Counted from the stretch's first letter, positions 12,049 to 24,209 are shown. The stretch: DNA of 64,000 bases from Phanerochaete sordida (GCA_019973155.2 BPQB01000029.1:186001-250000); one strand, 5' to 3'. Notes: generated from the letters alone by a model not told the origin. Made by a program: numbers and translations.

Positions 12049-14337
12049 TCCACAGCCCGGGCCGTCTTCTCTCGCCATTCTGTTTTTTTTTCGTCCGCTC
12101 ATGTGTGTCTGTCGTCGCTGCTTCTTGTTAACTTGGGATCCAGGGGAAATAATGTGTATAGTTCGCACGAGTCGTCTTAACGCCTTTTATACAGATGACC
12201 AAAGAAAGAAATACATAATAATAGATGTGTAGTTATGAGGCCTTCGTTCGTGTACGATTACTTGGATGTCACGTTTTGCCGCCTCGCGGCTCGCCTACGA
12301 ACCCAGTGTTTCGCTGTGCTGCCCGCAGACCACTTCTTGCGTACCCTGCAAGCGGGACCGATTGTTACGTTGAGACGTATTCCTGTGACTACCGGCTGTG
12401 TACAGGCTTTCTGGGCCTTGCGTTCCTCCGAGATGCCGTACCTGGCCTGCACGATATCGACTCCCAGGGTCGAGTCACCCGAGCCACGGGTACCTTCCTG
12501 ATCACGCAGTGAAACTCGATTCCAACCAAGACATATAGATCCTGGGCAGTATGCGGATGTCCTGCATGTTTGACATCGACACGAAGAGGTGTGGGGTCAG
12601 CGGGGGCTGAGCAAAGCAACGGACCCGCGGTCATTGTTGTGCCGTATTTGTCTGAGATCCGGATCGGCTCTTTCTTTGATGGCGGTGTACCGGCCGAAAA
12701 AGGCAGGCATCGCGACGCCTGCCGCTGTTCGTCCTATTTTCCTCGCGCTTTCGTATCCACCGCCTGTCCCCGCAGCGTTGCTGTCGCCTAGATCTACTCA
12801 CACCATGAGACGGACGGAGGCAGGATTTTGGCTTCCCCCAGGTCCCCTGCACGCTGCGTCGGCGTAATCGGAAAGACCGTGTCGACGTCGCAAGCTCGAC
12901 CGTCTGTGGAAGCGTCTGGAGAGCTGGGGACGCCGCCTGCGCAGTGGAATTTGCCAGACTCGTCTCTGGACACGAACGTTGCCAGCCTTCCGTCGCCCGT
13001 CGCCGCCCGCCAGCTGTCTGCGCAAACAAGGTTTTCGCGCAGAACAGTCTCCGCCAACACAGCGTCCGACGCTTCTCAGTATTCCTCCCGGCGCCGGTCC
13101 CTTCACACGCCATTCAGCCTGTCCCTTTTGCATATTGCGCCTGCAGCCCTTCTGCCGTCTGCCGCTCCTGTACAGGCCGCCCCGGGAGATCAGCGCAGAG
13201 GGTCCAGCAGAGGCAGGGTCCAGCCTTCGAGCCTCTCACGCCGAAGCCGCATGGCCGCTATGTATATTCGACGGGTTGGTCATTGGGCGACAGGTAGGCA
13301 GCATACGATCTTCATCTCTGGGGTGCGTACCTCCGCTCGACCGTGCCACGCAGCGTCCTGGTATTACGAGCGGTATGGGCGCGAGCCGCGCGCTGGCCGC
13401 CTCTTGCCCATTTCTGCCGATTCCGTCCGCTGAGTTCGCGGGCCCGGGCGCCGACAGGGCATTCGGCGGTAGACTACCGAATGCTGGCTGCGTTCCATTC
13501 AGGTGTGCCAGGCCCGTCGCGAGCTTTTGGGGGCTCGTCCCTCGCCGCGTGTCTCGGCGCGCGAGCAGATGTGTTGTGGCAAGCGGACATGCTGGCCCTG
13601 GGCATCTGCGTTTGGCAATCAGCGTGGCAAGCCTGGATGGCGGCAGAGTCGCAGTGATCCCGCGGCGTTCGTGTGTTTTCCGCTGCGAACGGTCACATCG
13701 AGCACTGCCACGCGTTGGGTGATGGATTGCATATGAGACTTCGAGGCGCCAACCCCTAGGAGGCTTTCTGGGGCGTGCCTGGTAGGGTTCGCGCCAGGAC
13801 AGGGACAAGGTTCGGGCCTCTTTGCGCGTGCAGGGTGCGCTGGGATGCTTTGCGACGAGTCGGGGTGTGGAGCATGTGTTGAGGATGAACTTTGGCCAGG
13901 GCCTCCCCCGCGGATCGGTCATCAGATCTGCGCTCTTTTGGAACGATCTCGCCCAGCGACTGCGACGCATTTTCGGACGTTCGCACGGCGACGGCCCAGC
14001 AGCAGCGCGGCGTTCCCGCCAGACCCCGCCGCCGCGTCTGGGGCCCGTTGCCCGCGGCGACGGCGGCGTCCGCCCCAGGCGACGTCCCGGGTGCTGTCGC
14101 TGGCCCGTGCGCCGTGTCGCCCGCCGCGACGCGCCCCGGATCGGGCACGCATCTCGCTCTCTTGTTTACGTGTTCCGTTTCCCCGGATGGTGGCAATATT
14201 TTGTGGCTCTCGGCGCGTGCCGTGCCCCTGCCCTCCCGCCGTTTATTTAGACACGTTTGGCCGGCGAAGCTTCGCCCCCTTCCCTCTCCCCCTCCCCACC
14301 GTCGCCCCTCCCGCCGCAGATATCTCCTGCGCCCGCC
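12049..14337. other. Gene-free or unresolved stretch
   Basis: About 2.3 kb follow the Ras GEF. Several open frames of 150-250 codons overlap on both strands between 12.6 and 14.5 kb. They are mutually overlapping, Arg/Ala/Pro-rich and without recognisable motifs, as expected of GC-rich non-coding DNA. A pyrimidine-rich tract at about 14275-14320 just before the next ATG looks like a fungal core promoter. Confidence 0.4.
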
Positions 14338-15327
14338 ATGACCGCCGAGGACTTTTGCGACGCTGCGGTTGCCGCTGCGACATTGCGCCAGGGCGCGATG
14401 GACCTCGCGCGCCGTTTGTCGTCTCTGCGGGACTTCATCTCCGCAGCACACGAGCTGGCTGCCTGCAACGACCTCCCACCGCACCACATAAAGCGCCACT
14501 GTCGCAAGGTGCGCGATTCTGCGGCCGACTGTGCGCGTGCCGCCGCTGACACGGCCCTGTTTGGCTCAGATCGTGACCCTCATCGAGGTACGTCTGCCGG
14601 GGCCCGCAGAGCCACCCGCGGCGCCGCAGCCCGCGCGCTGACCCCCGCCGCAGATCGCGCGCACGACGCTCACCCGCAGCGGCGTGCAGCTCACCAGCGC
14701 GCGCCCGTGCATGCCCGCGCTCGCGCGGCACCGCGCGGCGTACCTCGCCATGCTGCACATGCTCGAGGCGCAGCGCCGCGCGATGCAGGACGACCGCGCC
14801 TTCCAGGGTGCGTCGCCACCGCGCCCGCGCCCACCGTAGCTGACCGCGCCCTGTGCAGAGCGTGTGGACCGCCTGCTTCTCCCGCGCGCCGCCCCGCCGC
14901 CCCCGCGGCACGGTCCCGCCGAGGAATCAGCGGGTGCGTCCGCCGCGCACCGCTGCTGCCGCGGCGCGCCCCCTGTCTTTGCGCCGCCGCCGCCGCCGGT
15001 CGTGCGCGAGAAAGCTGCCGGCGGTGCGATGCCGCGTAGGTGTCTCGTGCCTGTGTGTCGCCGTGCGCCCGCTCATGTCCGCCGACAGCGCCCGACGTGC
15101 TCCTCGGCCGGCCGGCGCAGCCATGGACGCCCGACGCGTGGACGCGGGACCGCCCTGCGCTCCCGCAGCTGCGCACGCGCGCGGCGTGGCCCGGCGGCGA
15201 CGCTGGCGACGACTCGGACGAGGACGACGAGATGCAGCCGGTGCTGCTGCCACAGCCGCGCCGCCGCTTTGGCATATTCTGCACGGGCAAGCAAGGGTCC
15301 CGGCGGCCCGGGGGCCTGAGGCGGTGA
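14338..15327 (+). CDS. Unrecognised protein, 252 residues, five exons
   Basis: The exon chain 14338-14508, 14570-14587, 14654-14807, 14859-15035, 15089-15327 closes in frame across four introns of 51-66 nt with GTGCGC/CAG, GTACGT/CAG, GTGCGT/CAG and GTAGGT/CAG ends. The second exon is only 18 nt. The first about 125 residues look helical (DLARRLSSLRDFISAAHELA, then IARTTLTRSGVQL and YLAMLHMLEAQRRAMQDD). A Pro-rich middle follows (PRAAPPPPRHG, FAPPPPPVV), and then an acidic patch GGDAGDDSDEDDEMQ before a basic tail. I do not recognise the family. An upstream CT-rich tract supports the start. The high GC content means open frames are easily found by chance; the consistent splice phases are the main support. 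Confidence 0.55.
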
Positions 15328-15655
15328 CTGCGGTAACGACGGACGAGACAAGGGCGCCGCGGTTGGTGCGTCGCGGCTATTCGTTGTGCGGTGCAGGCGC
15401 TGACGTGATGGTCCCTAGCGTGACTTGTTCCACATACCCAACATACTAGAACGACATGCAACGAGGGTAAAACACGCTGCGCCGACGTTTCTGCAGGGCC
15501 CACCAGGAGCCACCAGGCGGTCCCTCGGCGTCCGGATATAGACTGCGCGGGGAGACGGGGAACGAAGCGGCGAGATCATACGGAATGTATTTGTACAACA
15601 CGCGTTTCTGGTGTACACCTGGCTCGAATAGACACACGCCACCACACCATGCCTA

Positions 15656-16059
15656 CTAGTCCGTGAACAGCGGCCCCTCCTGCGTCGTGCCCGGCGCTCC
15701 GCCGCTCGCACCAGCACCAGCACCAGCACCAACACCAACACCCGCGCCGCCGGTGCCAGGCACGGACTCGGAGGGGGCGGCTGCGAGGCGCGGTCAGCGA
15801 CTCAGCGTGCGCGGGCAGGGTGTGTGGGGCGCACCTTTGGGGTCGGATTTCGGGTAGACCTGTGTGCGGTGTGTTAGTGTGCGGGGCGCGGCGGCGGCGG
15901 TGTGAGGGTGGCTTACCGCGCCGGGGTTCTCGCGTGAGGGAGAGGGCGGGATTGCGCCTGAAGACTGGTTCGGGAATTTCGCGTCGGCTGGCGGTGCGTG
16001 GGTCAGCAGTGGCGGGCGGGCGCTGGGTAGGGCGAGGGGTTACCGTCGCCCATGGACAT
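15656..16059 (-). CDS. Small Gly/Ala-rich protein, 78 residues, four exons
   Basis: Exons 16059-16044, 15987-15917, 15859-15835 and 15780-15656 join through introns of 56, 57 and 54 nt with GTAACC/CAG, GTAAGC/CAG and GTGCGC/CAG ends, all phases matching. The product starts MSMGDADAKFPNQSSG, continues with a conserved-looking polar stretch (ENPGAVYPKSDPKAAPSESV), then a Gly-Ala-Val repeat from a GT-rich microsatellite, and ends TTQEGPLFTD. There is no signal peptide or membrane segment. The function is unknown. Exons of 16-125 nt make it invisible to simple frame searches. The good splice sites and the tidy ends are the case for a real gene. The transposon begins about 160 bp upstream of its ATG. 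Confidence 0.7.
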
Positions 16060-16191
16060 CTTGGATGTGATTTGTCGGTAAAGTAGACTTGGCGTGAAGT
16101 GCTAGTCGTAGTAGAAGTGCGGTAAGAGCGGCGAGCGCGGCTGTCTTATATCGACGGTGCGTCGCTCCAATGCAGGGCGCACTGGTGGACG

Positions 16192-16199
16192 TGACGTCA
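16192..16199. promoter_or_regulatory. Palindromic CRE-like site (TGACGTCA)
   Basis: A perfect TGACGTCA lies 133 bp upstream of the ATG of the 78-residue gene and just outside the transposon end. This is the consensus of ATF/CREB-type bZIP factors. Its role here is inferred from position only. Confidence 0.45.
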
Positions 16200-16216
16200 T
16201 CACCGTTGGGGGCTGA

Positions 16217-16238
16217 GCCCCAGTGAAAACATGCGCTG
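16217..16238 (+). repeat. Left terminal inverted repeat of the transposon
   Basis: This 22-bp repeat begins GCCCCAGTGAAAAC and is preceded by TGA at 16214-16216. It pairs without mismatch with 24188-24209. Beyond it similarity decays to scattered matches such as GGAGC. Confidence 0.88.
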
Positions 16239-16485
16239 TTGGGAGCGGTCGAGTGCCGTCCGTATCTGCGTGAGGTATCCCGAGCTGCCCCGTTCTGCCT
16301 CCAGCCTCAGGCGTAGCGCCCACGCCACCAACTGATGTCGGTGACGCGTCGCGTCGCGCCAAAGTTCGACTTCCATGCCGTCGTGTATAATAGGCAAACG
16401 ATGTAAATTAGGCAAGTTCGAATGATTAATTCAGCTGGTTCGAGTACCCAGGCTACGCGCGTCCTCCCTCCTTGCCCTATTCTCC

Positions 16486-19400
16486 ATGGATCGGCCACGC
16501 GCGCCCAGACGCAACGCTCCAGATTATACCTGCGACTGCACACGCTATTGTGGGGGTAAAGCGACACCACTACCTTCGTCGACATGGTATGACCACCGTC
16601 CATGGCGAGAGGAAGACCAACGCGCTCGCGAGAGAGCACGCTCTGGTCTACAACCAGAGCCACAGCCTTCCTCATACCAGAAAAGGGCTCGAAAGAGACG
16701 CAGAGGAAATGACGGCGCCGAGACATCCGCTTATGTCGAGAACAGAGGAATCCAAGCAGGAAGTATAGCCAAGGAGGTACGTCGCAAGAACGCAATTTAT
16801 GTAGATATCTATCTGATTCCCTCTCTGCTTAGATGTCGAACAATGTCGAGCAGCCAGAAGCACACGCTGGCCCGTCTGGACAGCAGTATTACGAGGACAG
16901 CGACGCAGTAAGCATAGGCTGCAGTTGGGCACAATGGCAGCGCAGCTGACGTACTATGATGCAGCAGGCACCTGGTGGCCTCAATGAGGAAGAGGCTGCT
17001 CGCCTTGCTAGAATTCTCGACGATGGCGCAAGCTCGAACGAGGTCCGTACATGTATATGCCAATGCCAAGCTGGCAAGCTGACCAAAACCTGCTGTGGGT
17101 ACAGAGTTCGCATACCATAGGTCGTAGCCTCTCGCGTGCAAGTTCGCGTGAAAGTACGATCCAGGGCAGTCTCGATAGGCAGCTTCTGGCTCAGGACGGC
17201 GCAGCGGAGCCTCAACGAGACGAGCCGGTCGTGCTCCTTCCCTTGGACGCATTCGTCCTTCAAGACGATGAGGATGCCGCGGACGAGCCCGGTCTTCGGA
17301 GCATCGACCTCGACGCAGATGCTGAAGGAGATCTTCTGCAGTCTGAGGACCCGGGCGCACCAGTCACGATCCGCATGGAGGATCTTCGCATTGCGTCCGC
17401 TTTCGTCGACTACATCAACAACGCAACGCTTGATGAAGAAAACCTTCCTGAAGGCCTCCTCGAACGCCTGCGAGATCCCCCATCGTCTCCATTGGATATT
17501 CAGGCAGACGAGGATTTCCTTTTCTCCCTTCGAACCTGGATCCTCACCACAGCTCCTGATGAGCACTACAAAAAAATTCGTCGTAATGTGCAAGGACACT
17601 CCACCTCCGGTATCGAAATGCCCTCGCTTCATAACCTCAAGAAACGGGTCAGAGAAGTGACCGGTGTCGTTCCCTGGTATCACGACATGTGTGTCAACTC
17701 TTGCATCGCGTACACTGGACCGTTTTCCACTCTAGAGCGCTGCCCGTATACGTCGTGCGGTGCACCACGCTATATCCCTGGAACTCGAAAGCCGCAGCGC
17801 CAGTTTGTGACCCTACCCCTTGGCCCCCAGCTTCAGGCTCTCTATCGATCGCCAGAGAGCGCTGAAGCGATGCGCTATCGCGAGAGGGCGACCGAGGAAC
17901 TCCTTGCGCAGATGGAAGAAGACGACGGTCGCCCTCTCCCATCCCTGTCGGACTTCCTGCATGGCGCTGACTACATGGACGCTGTGCTTAGCGGCAATCT
18001 AGGCCCCAACGATATTTGTGTCATGTTCTCCATCGACGGCGCCCAGCTGTATGAGCACAAGCAGTCTGATTGCTGGCTCAATATCTGGGTGATTCTAAAC
18101 CTCTCCCCCGATGCGCGCTACAAGAAGAAGCACATCCTCGTGGGTGGCATTTTTCCTGGCCCTAACAAGCCCAAGAACATCGACTCATTCATCTGCCCTG
18201 GCCTCCACCATGTCTCTGCGCTCGCCCAAGAAGGGCTCATCATCTGGGATGCTTCCCGCTTGGCACGACACCTTTCTCGCCTCTTCGTCCCGATTGCCGC
18301 GGCAGATGGGCCTGGGATGGCATATCTGAACGGCCGTGTGGGCCATACTGGCAGGATGGGCTGCCGCTTTGGCTGTCCGTGCATTGGACGTCACAAGCCT
18401 GGCGCACCGACGTACTACCCGGCCTGCCTCTGCCCACACAACTTTGATGTCCCAGGGAGCTCTCATCCCGACTTCAACATGGTACCGCATCTCTCTCCGC
18501 TTCCTGGAGGCCATTCCGATCCCAGAACCGAACGCTTGAATCGCTACAATCGCGACCTTCTGTACGTCCTTGACTCTCGTACGAAGAAGCAGTATGAGGA
18601 GCGCCGTCTCGAAACCGGAATCGCGAAGCCCAGCATTTTCCTCGGCATCCCAGAAGAACATCGATATCCAATCACCGGCCTCTTCCCCGGCGATATCATG
18701 CATGCTGTATTGAACCTTGCGGAGCTTCTTGTCGGCCTCTGGCGCGGAAAATTCCATTGCGACAAGGGTGACGACAAGGCGACCTGGGACTGGGCAGTCC
18801 TTGTCGGAGACGTATGGGAAGAACATGGCAAGACTGTCGAGCGCTGCAAGACGTATCTACCTGGCTCATTCGATCGCCCTCCGCGAAATCCCGCCGAGAA
18901 GATCTCCAGTGGATACAAGGCTGCCGAGTTTCTCACATGGCTCTTCGGCCTTGGCCCCGCCCTGCTGCTGGGCACACTTCCAGACAAGTACTGGTCACAC
19001 TACTGCAAGCTCGTTCGAGGCTTTCGTCTCCTACACCAGTATCACGTCACGTACGAAGAACTCCAGGAGGCTCATACCCTGCTCACTGAGTATGCCCACG
19101 ACTTCGAGCTCCTGTATTACCAGCGTAATCCCCATCGCCTACACTTTGTTCGCCAGAGCATCCATATCCTCTATCACGGAGCTCCGGAAACCCTCCGAAC
19201 CGGTCCACAGCCATGCTACGCCCAGACCGGCATGGAGCGCACCATCGGGGATTTAGAAGTCGAGCTTCGGTCACATTCAAACCCCTTCGCAAACCTTGCG
19301 GAGATCGCTCTTCGCCGTTGCCAAATAAATGCCCTGCACGCCATGGTACCGGATCTCGATAATGGACCGGACAAGGACATGCTTCCCCGAGGGGCGTTCG

Positions 19401-20056
19401 ATGTCGGGCACGGATTTGCCCTGCTACACGCGATGAGCCGAGCAGCTTGTCTCGTTCCTCAGGCAGAAGCGGCAGCAATTAGACAATACTTCACCGAGGT
19501 TGAGCCCGACATCGTTGATCCCCTCTGGCTGCAAAGCCCAACGATTCGCAAATGGGCACGGCTTCGGATTCCGACTCACCAGGTCGCTCGCTCCCTCTGG
19601 AAGGAGGAAAGAATGAACGACAAGATAAAGGCCCTTCGACAAGCAAGGAATGTCAAGGTGTGTATTGGCCGCTCCAGTTTGTGCATAGTCTGAGTTCGCT
19701 CTTAGTTCCAGGACCATCTCGGGATCGGATTTGGAGAAATTCAATATTACTTCAAGTACGGACCACGCGCGTACGGAGTTATCGCTCGGTACTCCGCGCC
19801 CGATCCGAACTTGTTGGACATTTCTTATGGCGCGATATGGTCGTGCCTGCCCGCTGAGCCTGATGAATTTGGGGTCATAGATGTGACTGCTATCAAAGCT
19901 GTCATCGGGATGGTCCCGCATCCATATCATATCGCCCATCCAGAGCTACAGGGACGAGTTTTTGTAGTCGAGAAGCCGGGCTTGGACTTGCTCATGTATA
20001 CAGGAGAATTGGCAGAAGAAGAAGACGAAGAGGAAGAGGAATTTGTAGACGATTAA
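16486..20056 (+). CDS. Plavaka-like transposase, full length
   Basis: Exons 16486-16776, 16833-16907, 16965-17042, 17105-19657 and 19706-20056 give 1115 residues. The N-terminus has a short Cys cluster (YTCDCTRYCGG) followed by a W..H segment, probably a DNA-binding zinc module. The core shows family landmarks: FSIDGAQLYEHKQSDCWLNI, GGIFPGPNKPKNIDSF, GLHHVSALAQEGL, SFDRPPRNPAEKISSGYKA, HYCKLVRGFRLLHQYHVTYE and TGMERTIGDLEVELRSHSNP. The C-terminal exon adds a conserved NVKFQDHLGIGFGEIQYYF segment and an acidic tail. The protein should bind the element ends and catalyse cut-and-paste transposition. No stop or frameshift interrupts it. The first three splice sites are inferred; donor GTCCGT at 17043 is weak, and acceptor 16964 or 16967 would both keep frame. 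Confidence 0.88.
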
Positions 20057-21415
20057 ATACAATAGATTCACGGTGTAAAACTGGTGTAGTAGATGAAAAT
20101 AGCGAAGTCGGCCGCCTGAAATGAGTATGATTCAAGTTGCACGCGACGATACGGAACGCAGTAGATGAACCATAGAGAAGCGTGAGTAATACAATTTGAA
20201 ATACCTGCAGTAGTCGTACAACGGTGAACGCGCATTATTGGACGCAGTCAAATGTATTGAACAACCCTTACACAGCGGCGAGCACGGTGCAGGGTTCACC
20301 GGGTCCTGGTGCTAGGGGTCCTGGCTCCTCCACGGCCACCGACATGCGGTAGTACTCGACGCTTCATTGAATCCTTGCGCATCTGCCGCTTCTAAAATGT
20401 TTTATGCGTTCTAGCTGTGACGGAGGCGGCCGCACTTTGACGCTGCAGCTGTGATACTGTGTACAACACACCCAATCACAACGCCTGTCACTTAGACTTC
20501 CGCTTGGGCATCGCGAAAACGTGGTCGACTGAGGACATTTTTGCTTGCCTTTCGCTACAAGGAGCTTGAAATGGCCGTCGACGCCGCCACCGTGTCTTTG
20601 CTCCTCGCTACGCTCCCACATGTAATCATGCTCCACCTCAAAGAAATCGTCCTCGCCCGCCCGGCCTTGTGGGGCCGGCGTAGGCTGCACCGCGTGCTTT
20701 TCCTGACATGTGCGACGCTTTTCCTTGTATAATACTGTATGTTCTCGTTTTCTAGGATGTGCTCTGCGAGCGGCTGCTCGAGTATGCGCACCGCGCGCGA
20801 GCCTGCGACTACACTTGCCATATGTAGAACGGTCTCATCAAGGTGCCACAAAGCCAGGCTAGGCGCCTGCAACTTACGCTCCAACCACCACTATCTCCCC
20901 GCCAGCCACACGAGAACGCAGCATGTCTCTTCTACCGTCCCTGTTGCATGGACAGCCTCAGAGTGAGCCTTTGATTTCGTCATTTTCATTGCAACGCCGG
21001 TATAAGACGGAATAGATCGCTGGCACCCGTCGTCTCTGCATCACCATACCACCCCAGGAAGCTCAAGGGCTCCTACGCCTGCGTCTTTATCAAGACAGCG
21101 ATATCAGGTGCGAAGGAGACTGTGCTGAACCCGTTATTGTGAGCTTATATGCCGTAGACACCGCATATATCTCCTTCCAGAGCCTATAGTCCCGAGATAT
21201 GGTCAAGCCCTGGCACCGGCTCACCAGTGCAAGATATGGGATACAGCGGTGTGCCAAGCATGGAAGACACCCGCGGGATAACAGAGGTTTGGGAAGCCCT
21301 GTGAGTGACTGCCCATTTAAGCGCATATAGTGACTCACTATGTGCATATATGCGCATAGACGTGAAGTTCTTGCAGCCCAGAGCGGGATATATGCTCTAT
21401 TGAACGACATACGGT
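20057..21415. other. Intergenic stretch inside the transposon
   Basis: This 1.36 kb separates the transposase from the second element gene. A minus-strand frame at 20364-20690 contains DDFFEVEHDYMWERSEEQRH and may be a coding remnant, but I cannot build a gene from it. The rest shows nothing recognisable apart from repeated TATATGC/GCGCATA motifs near 21300-21420. Confidence 0.35.
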
Positions 21416-24087
21416 ATGCTGGGCATATGCTCTGCGTACCTAGGCTCACCTTCCTCTAGCCACGACATCGATCGCTCTGAGCGTAGCGTCTCGGAACGGC
21501 TCGATGCGATGAGCGACGTGATCCTTGGCTTCCAGCCTCAGGCTCAACAACCCACTGAGCCTCCGAAGACACGAGAGCAGTGTCCCGACGTGCTGTTCTG
21601 GGATCAGGAGCCCTGGGAAACGATGTCCAACGGCAAACACGGCGACTCATCTCCTGCCGCCAGCGCGCTTCTACAGCTCCCGTCCAGCGAAACCGTCATT
21701 GCCAAGAAGCTTCGCTTCATCCAGACCGACCTTGGCGTGCTCGTCTCTCCTGAGCGTCTTGGGGCGATCACACAGGGCGGACGAGGCCAGTTTGAGAAGA
21801 TGATCCTGGCCAAGGTAGCACCTTACAATTGGGAAACTAATGTGTCTGCAGATGTTCGCGACGACTTCTGCCTTAGCATGGAGCGGGCCTATCCAGAGCT
21901 GGGTCTTTGCAGCAACCACTGGAAGGCGAACAAGCTCGCCATCATCATCTATCCCGGGTTCAAGCGCACTCGGCGTGTGTATTTCGACGCGCTCCGCAAG
22001 GTAATGAAGAAGGACAAAGGCAAGAACAAGTCGTCTGCTGAACCTGAAGACGACGAGGGTGAGGACGTAAGTGAGGACGAACGCGGCGACGAAGGCGACA
22101 CACCCACCGGCGAGCAGCAAGAAGAGGGGCAACAGCGGCCTCACGCTGCATTGCCGACCCGCAAAGAGAAGCGAGCAGCGACGACGTCGGACCAGTCGTT
22201 GCAGCCTAGGAAGAAGAAGAAAACGGAGAACTCCTGGATTTCGTGAGTATCCGAAGTCTGTGAGAACGTGTACTGATTTTCACCTCGTTTAGATCACTGC
22301 GCAAGACTCAGCTGCAGCCGGAAGCCTCCCGCAATGTATCGAGCATGCCAGTTGCTCCTGGGGGACCGTCTAGTGTATCGTGCAGCCTTAATCGCTTCTC
22401 TGGGATCATGCTGACCAGTGCCATGCCCCAGGTTCCATCGGAAGAACTCTCGGTCGTTTCGACGTCTTTTGAAGCCTCGTCAGGCGTGCATACCAGCTCT
22501 AGGGTAGCGGGTTTGCCAGAGCCGCTTTGCTCTATCGCCGACAGCGCTTCGCACCCAGATGTGTCACCGACGTCCTCCACAGCTGGGGCTACTGAGCCCG
22601 GTGCCTCGTTGACATCCTCTCCTTTGCACTCCTCTTCGGCGCCCTCCGGTCCGCGCTCCTCGTCGACGCCGTCTGTTTCTGGAGCCTCGCCCACAGTCTC
22701 CGCATCTGTACCGTCGTCGATCCCCTCCGCTCTTGGCCTCTCACCAACGCCCTCTCCCCCTGGGTCCTCGGCAGCGTCCTCTCCTTCCGCATCCTTGTCA
22801 GCGCACTCCGCTTCGGGCTCCTTGTCGAATCCCTCCGCTTCTGGCTGCTCATCAAGCCCTGCGTCTTCGAGCCTTCGTGACTCGTCTTTGGCTCCCCAGG
22901 CTTCTGCGTCTGGCTCTTCGGCTCGCCCTCAGTCTGTTGCATCTTCGCTTTCGACCACAACTTCGGCTCGCGCGCCCTCGTCTAGTTCTCGGTCTATATT
23001 GCTGCAGTCTCCCCGCTCGCCGCCGCCTGAGGGTATGCGCGACGCCGCACCTAACTCTGGCGTCAGTCTTCGCGATCCTTCACCAGATCCGAGCCGTCCA
23101 GAAATATCATCCAGCGCAGCGCCAGGCCCTGATCCTCATGTTCAGGAACGTGCAGGCTCGTCGGCGGGGCCAAACCCTACCCCTGCGTCCTCCAGCAGCG
23201 AGAGCCCCTCGGGCTCGACGATAGATGGACAGCCGGCACATCCGAAAGGGAAGCTCTATCAACCGGGGCCGAGGAACACGATGAAGTACGTCTAGAACCG
23301 GCCTATGAAAGCGTCCTAGAGCGCTCACATCCGGTGTAGAAACTTATTCGGACGCGACTGGATCGCAACCCGCTCGGGGACTGAGGCAGAGTTCAAGAAA
23401 GCGTACAAGGCATTTGAAGAGGACGAACCACGCAAGACGGTATGTGACGTACTAGCTGGAGGGCCGTGCACTGACATCTTCATTTTTCGATTCAGGCATT
23501 CATAAAGAACCTCGAGAGCATGGTGCGCATTTGTGACGACATCTCATCCCGTGCACATTGCCTGATGCGTATCGCAGAACGTGAAGATTGTTCAGGCAGG
23601 TGGCCGCCGCCGTGCTACAGAAGGTGCGCGCTCGTAGCCGTATCGTGCTCGCAGATGTCTCATTTGCGACTGCGCTCCCATAGGCTCGCATCCCTCGTGG
23701 TACGTGCTGCGTCTGTGCTGGTGTATTCAGCTGATAATATAGGTATAGATGGAAGCATAGAGCGACATGGGCAACCGGATGAGCGTACAGCTCGCCGGAT
23801 GGCCGCTGCGCAGACGAGCGAAGCAGGCGGCGGCGCAGGATACCCTAGCGCGCGACGCAGCGTAGGCAGCGATGGACAGCTGGCGACAGCCCAGGAGCGG
23901 GAGGCTGGCAGACTGAGGCGGCGTACAGCAGTTTCTCATGCACAGCAATGCAATAATTCTTGATCCCATCTCTGGGGCTATGGGTGTGGCTACAAGAAGC
24001 GTGAGCGAACGCCGTGCGCTGCTCGGGACTGCACTGGTCGTTACAAGCGGCTGGAAGCGGATGTTCGCAGACCGCGGCATTTCTTAA
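21416..24087 (+). CDS. Second gene of the Plavaka-type element, unknown function
   Basis: Eight exons (21416-22242, 22293-23285, 23340-23439, 23496-23522, 23600-23623, 23684-23699, 23743-23861, 23929-24087) close in frame to 754 residues. Residues about 90-190 look globular (KKLRFIQTDLGVLVSPERLG, NHWKANKLAIIIYPGFKRTR). A KKDKGKNK basic patch, an acidic stretch (EDDEGEDVSEDERGDEGD) and a KKKK nuclear-signal-like motif follow. About 300 Ser/Pro/Ala-rich residues come next, then a short globular C-terminus (FGRDWIATRSGTEAEFKKAY, then HSNAIILDPISGAMGVATRS). The start is uncertain; 21506 or a missing 5' exon ending near 21459 are alternatives. The exons after 23522 are small and less certain; an early stop at 23637 is possible. 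By position it may be the accessory DNA-binding protein typical of CACTA elements, but that is inference. Confidence 0.6.
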
Positions 24088-24187
24088 CCGGGATAGGCTG
24101 TCATTGAACCATGCTGAGCGGCCTCAAGCTGCATAAAGCTGCGGTGCCATAAGCACGCAGCCCGGAGCAGCGCCGGGCGGCTCCGAG

Positions 24188-24209
24188 CAGCGCATGTTTT
24201 CACTGGGGC
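24188..24209 (-). repeat. Right terminal inverted repeat of the transposon
   Basis: This repeat ends ...TTTTCACTGGGGC and is followed directly by TGA at 24210-24212, the second copy of the proposed target duplication. Confidence 0.88.

Larger units (their letters stand above)
16217..24209 (+). mobile_element. Complete Plavaka-type (EnSpm/CACTA superfamily) DNA transposon
   Basis: The element spans 7993 bp. Its first 22 bases, 16217-16238 (GCCCCAGTGAAAACATG...), are the exact reverse complement of the last 22, 24188-24209. The trinucleotide TGA flanks it directly on both sides (16214-16216 and 24210-24212), matching the 2-3 bp target duplication of the CACTA superfamily. Because GCTGAGC occurs on both flanks and overlaps the repeat ends, other borders are possible: a 20-bp repeat with a 7-bp duplication, or a 21-bp repeat with a 5-bp one. 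It carries a spliced transposase gene with all exons open and a second multi-exon gene downstream on the same strand. Intact frames and near-perfect ends argue for a recent insertion. Confidence 0.88.

Noticed and set aside
12979..14549. Overlapping 230-250 codon frames on both strands
   Set aside because: Four frames of similar length overlap each other in GC-rich DNA; none has a motif or splice support, and part overlaps exon 1 of the 14338 gene.
15700..15745. CAGCAC/CAACAC repeat considered as a CRISPR-like or minisatellite array
   Set aside because: It is a short imperfect microsatellite coding for the Gly-Ala-Val run of the 78-residue protein; no spacers. No CRISPR array is expected or seen in this eukaryotic window.
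20364..20884. Minus-strand frames within the transposon, including DDFFEVEHDYMWERSEEQRH
   Set aside because: Somewhat protein-like, but I found no start, splice chain or homologue I recognise; left as a note in the intergenic entry.
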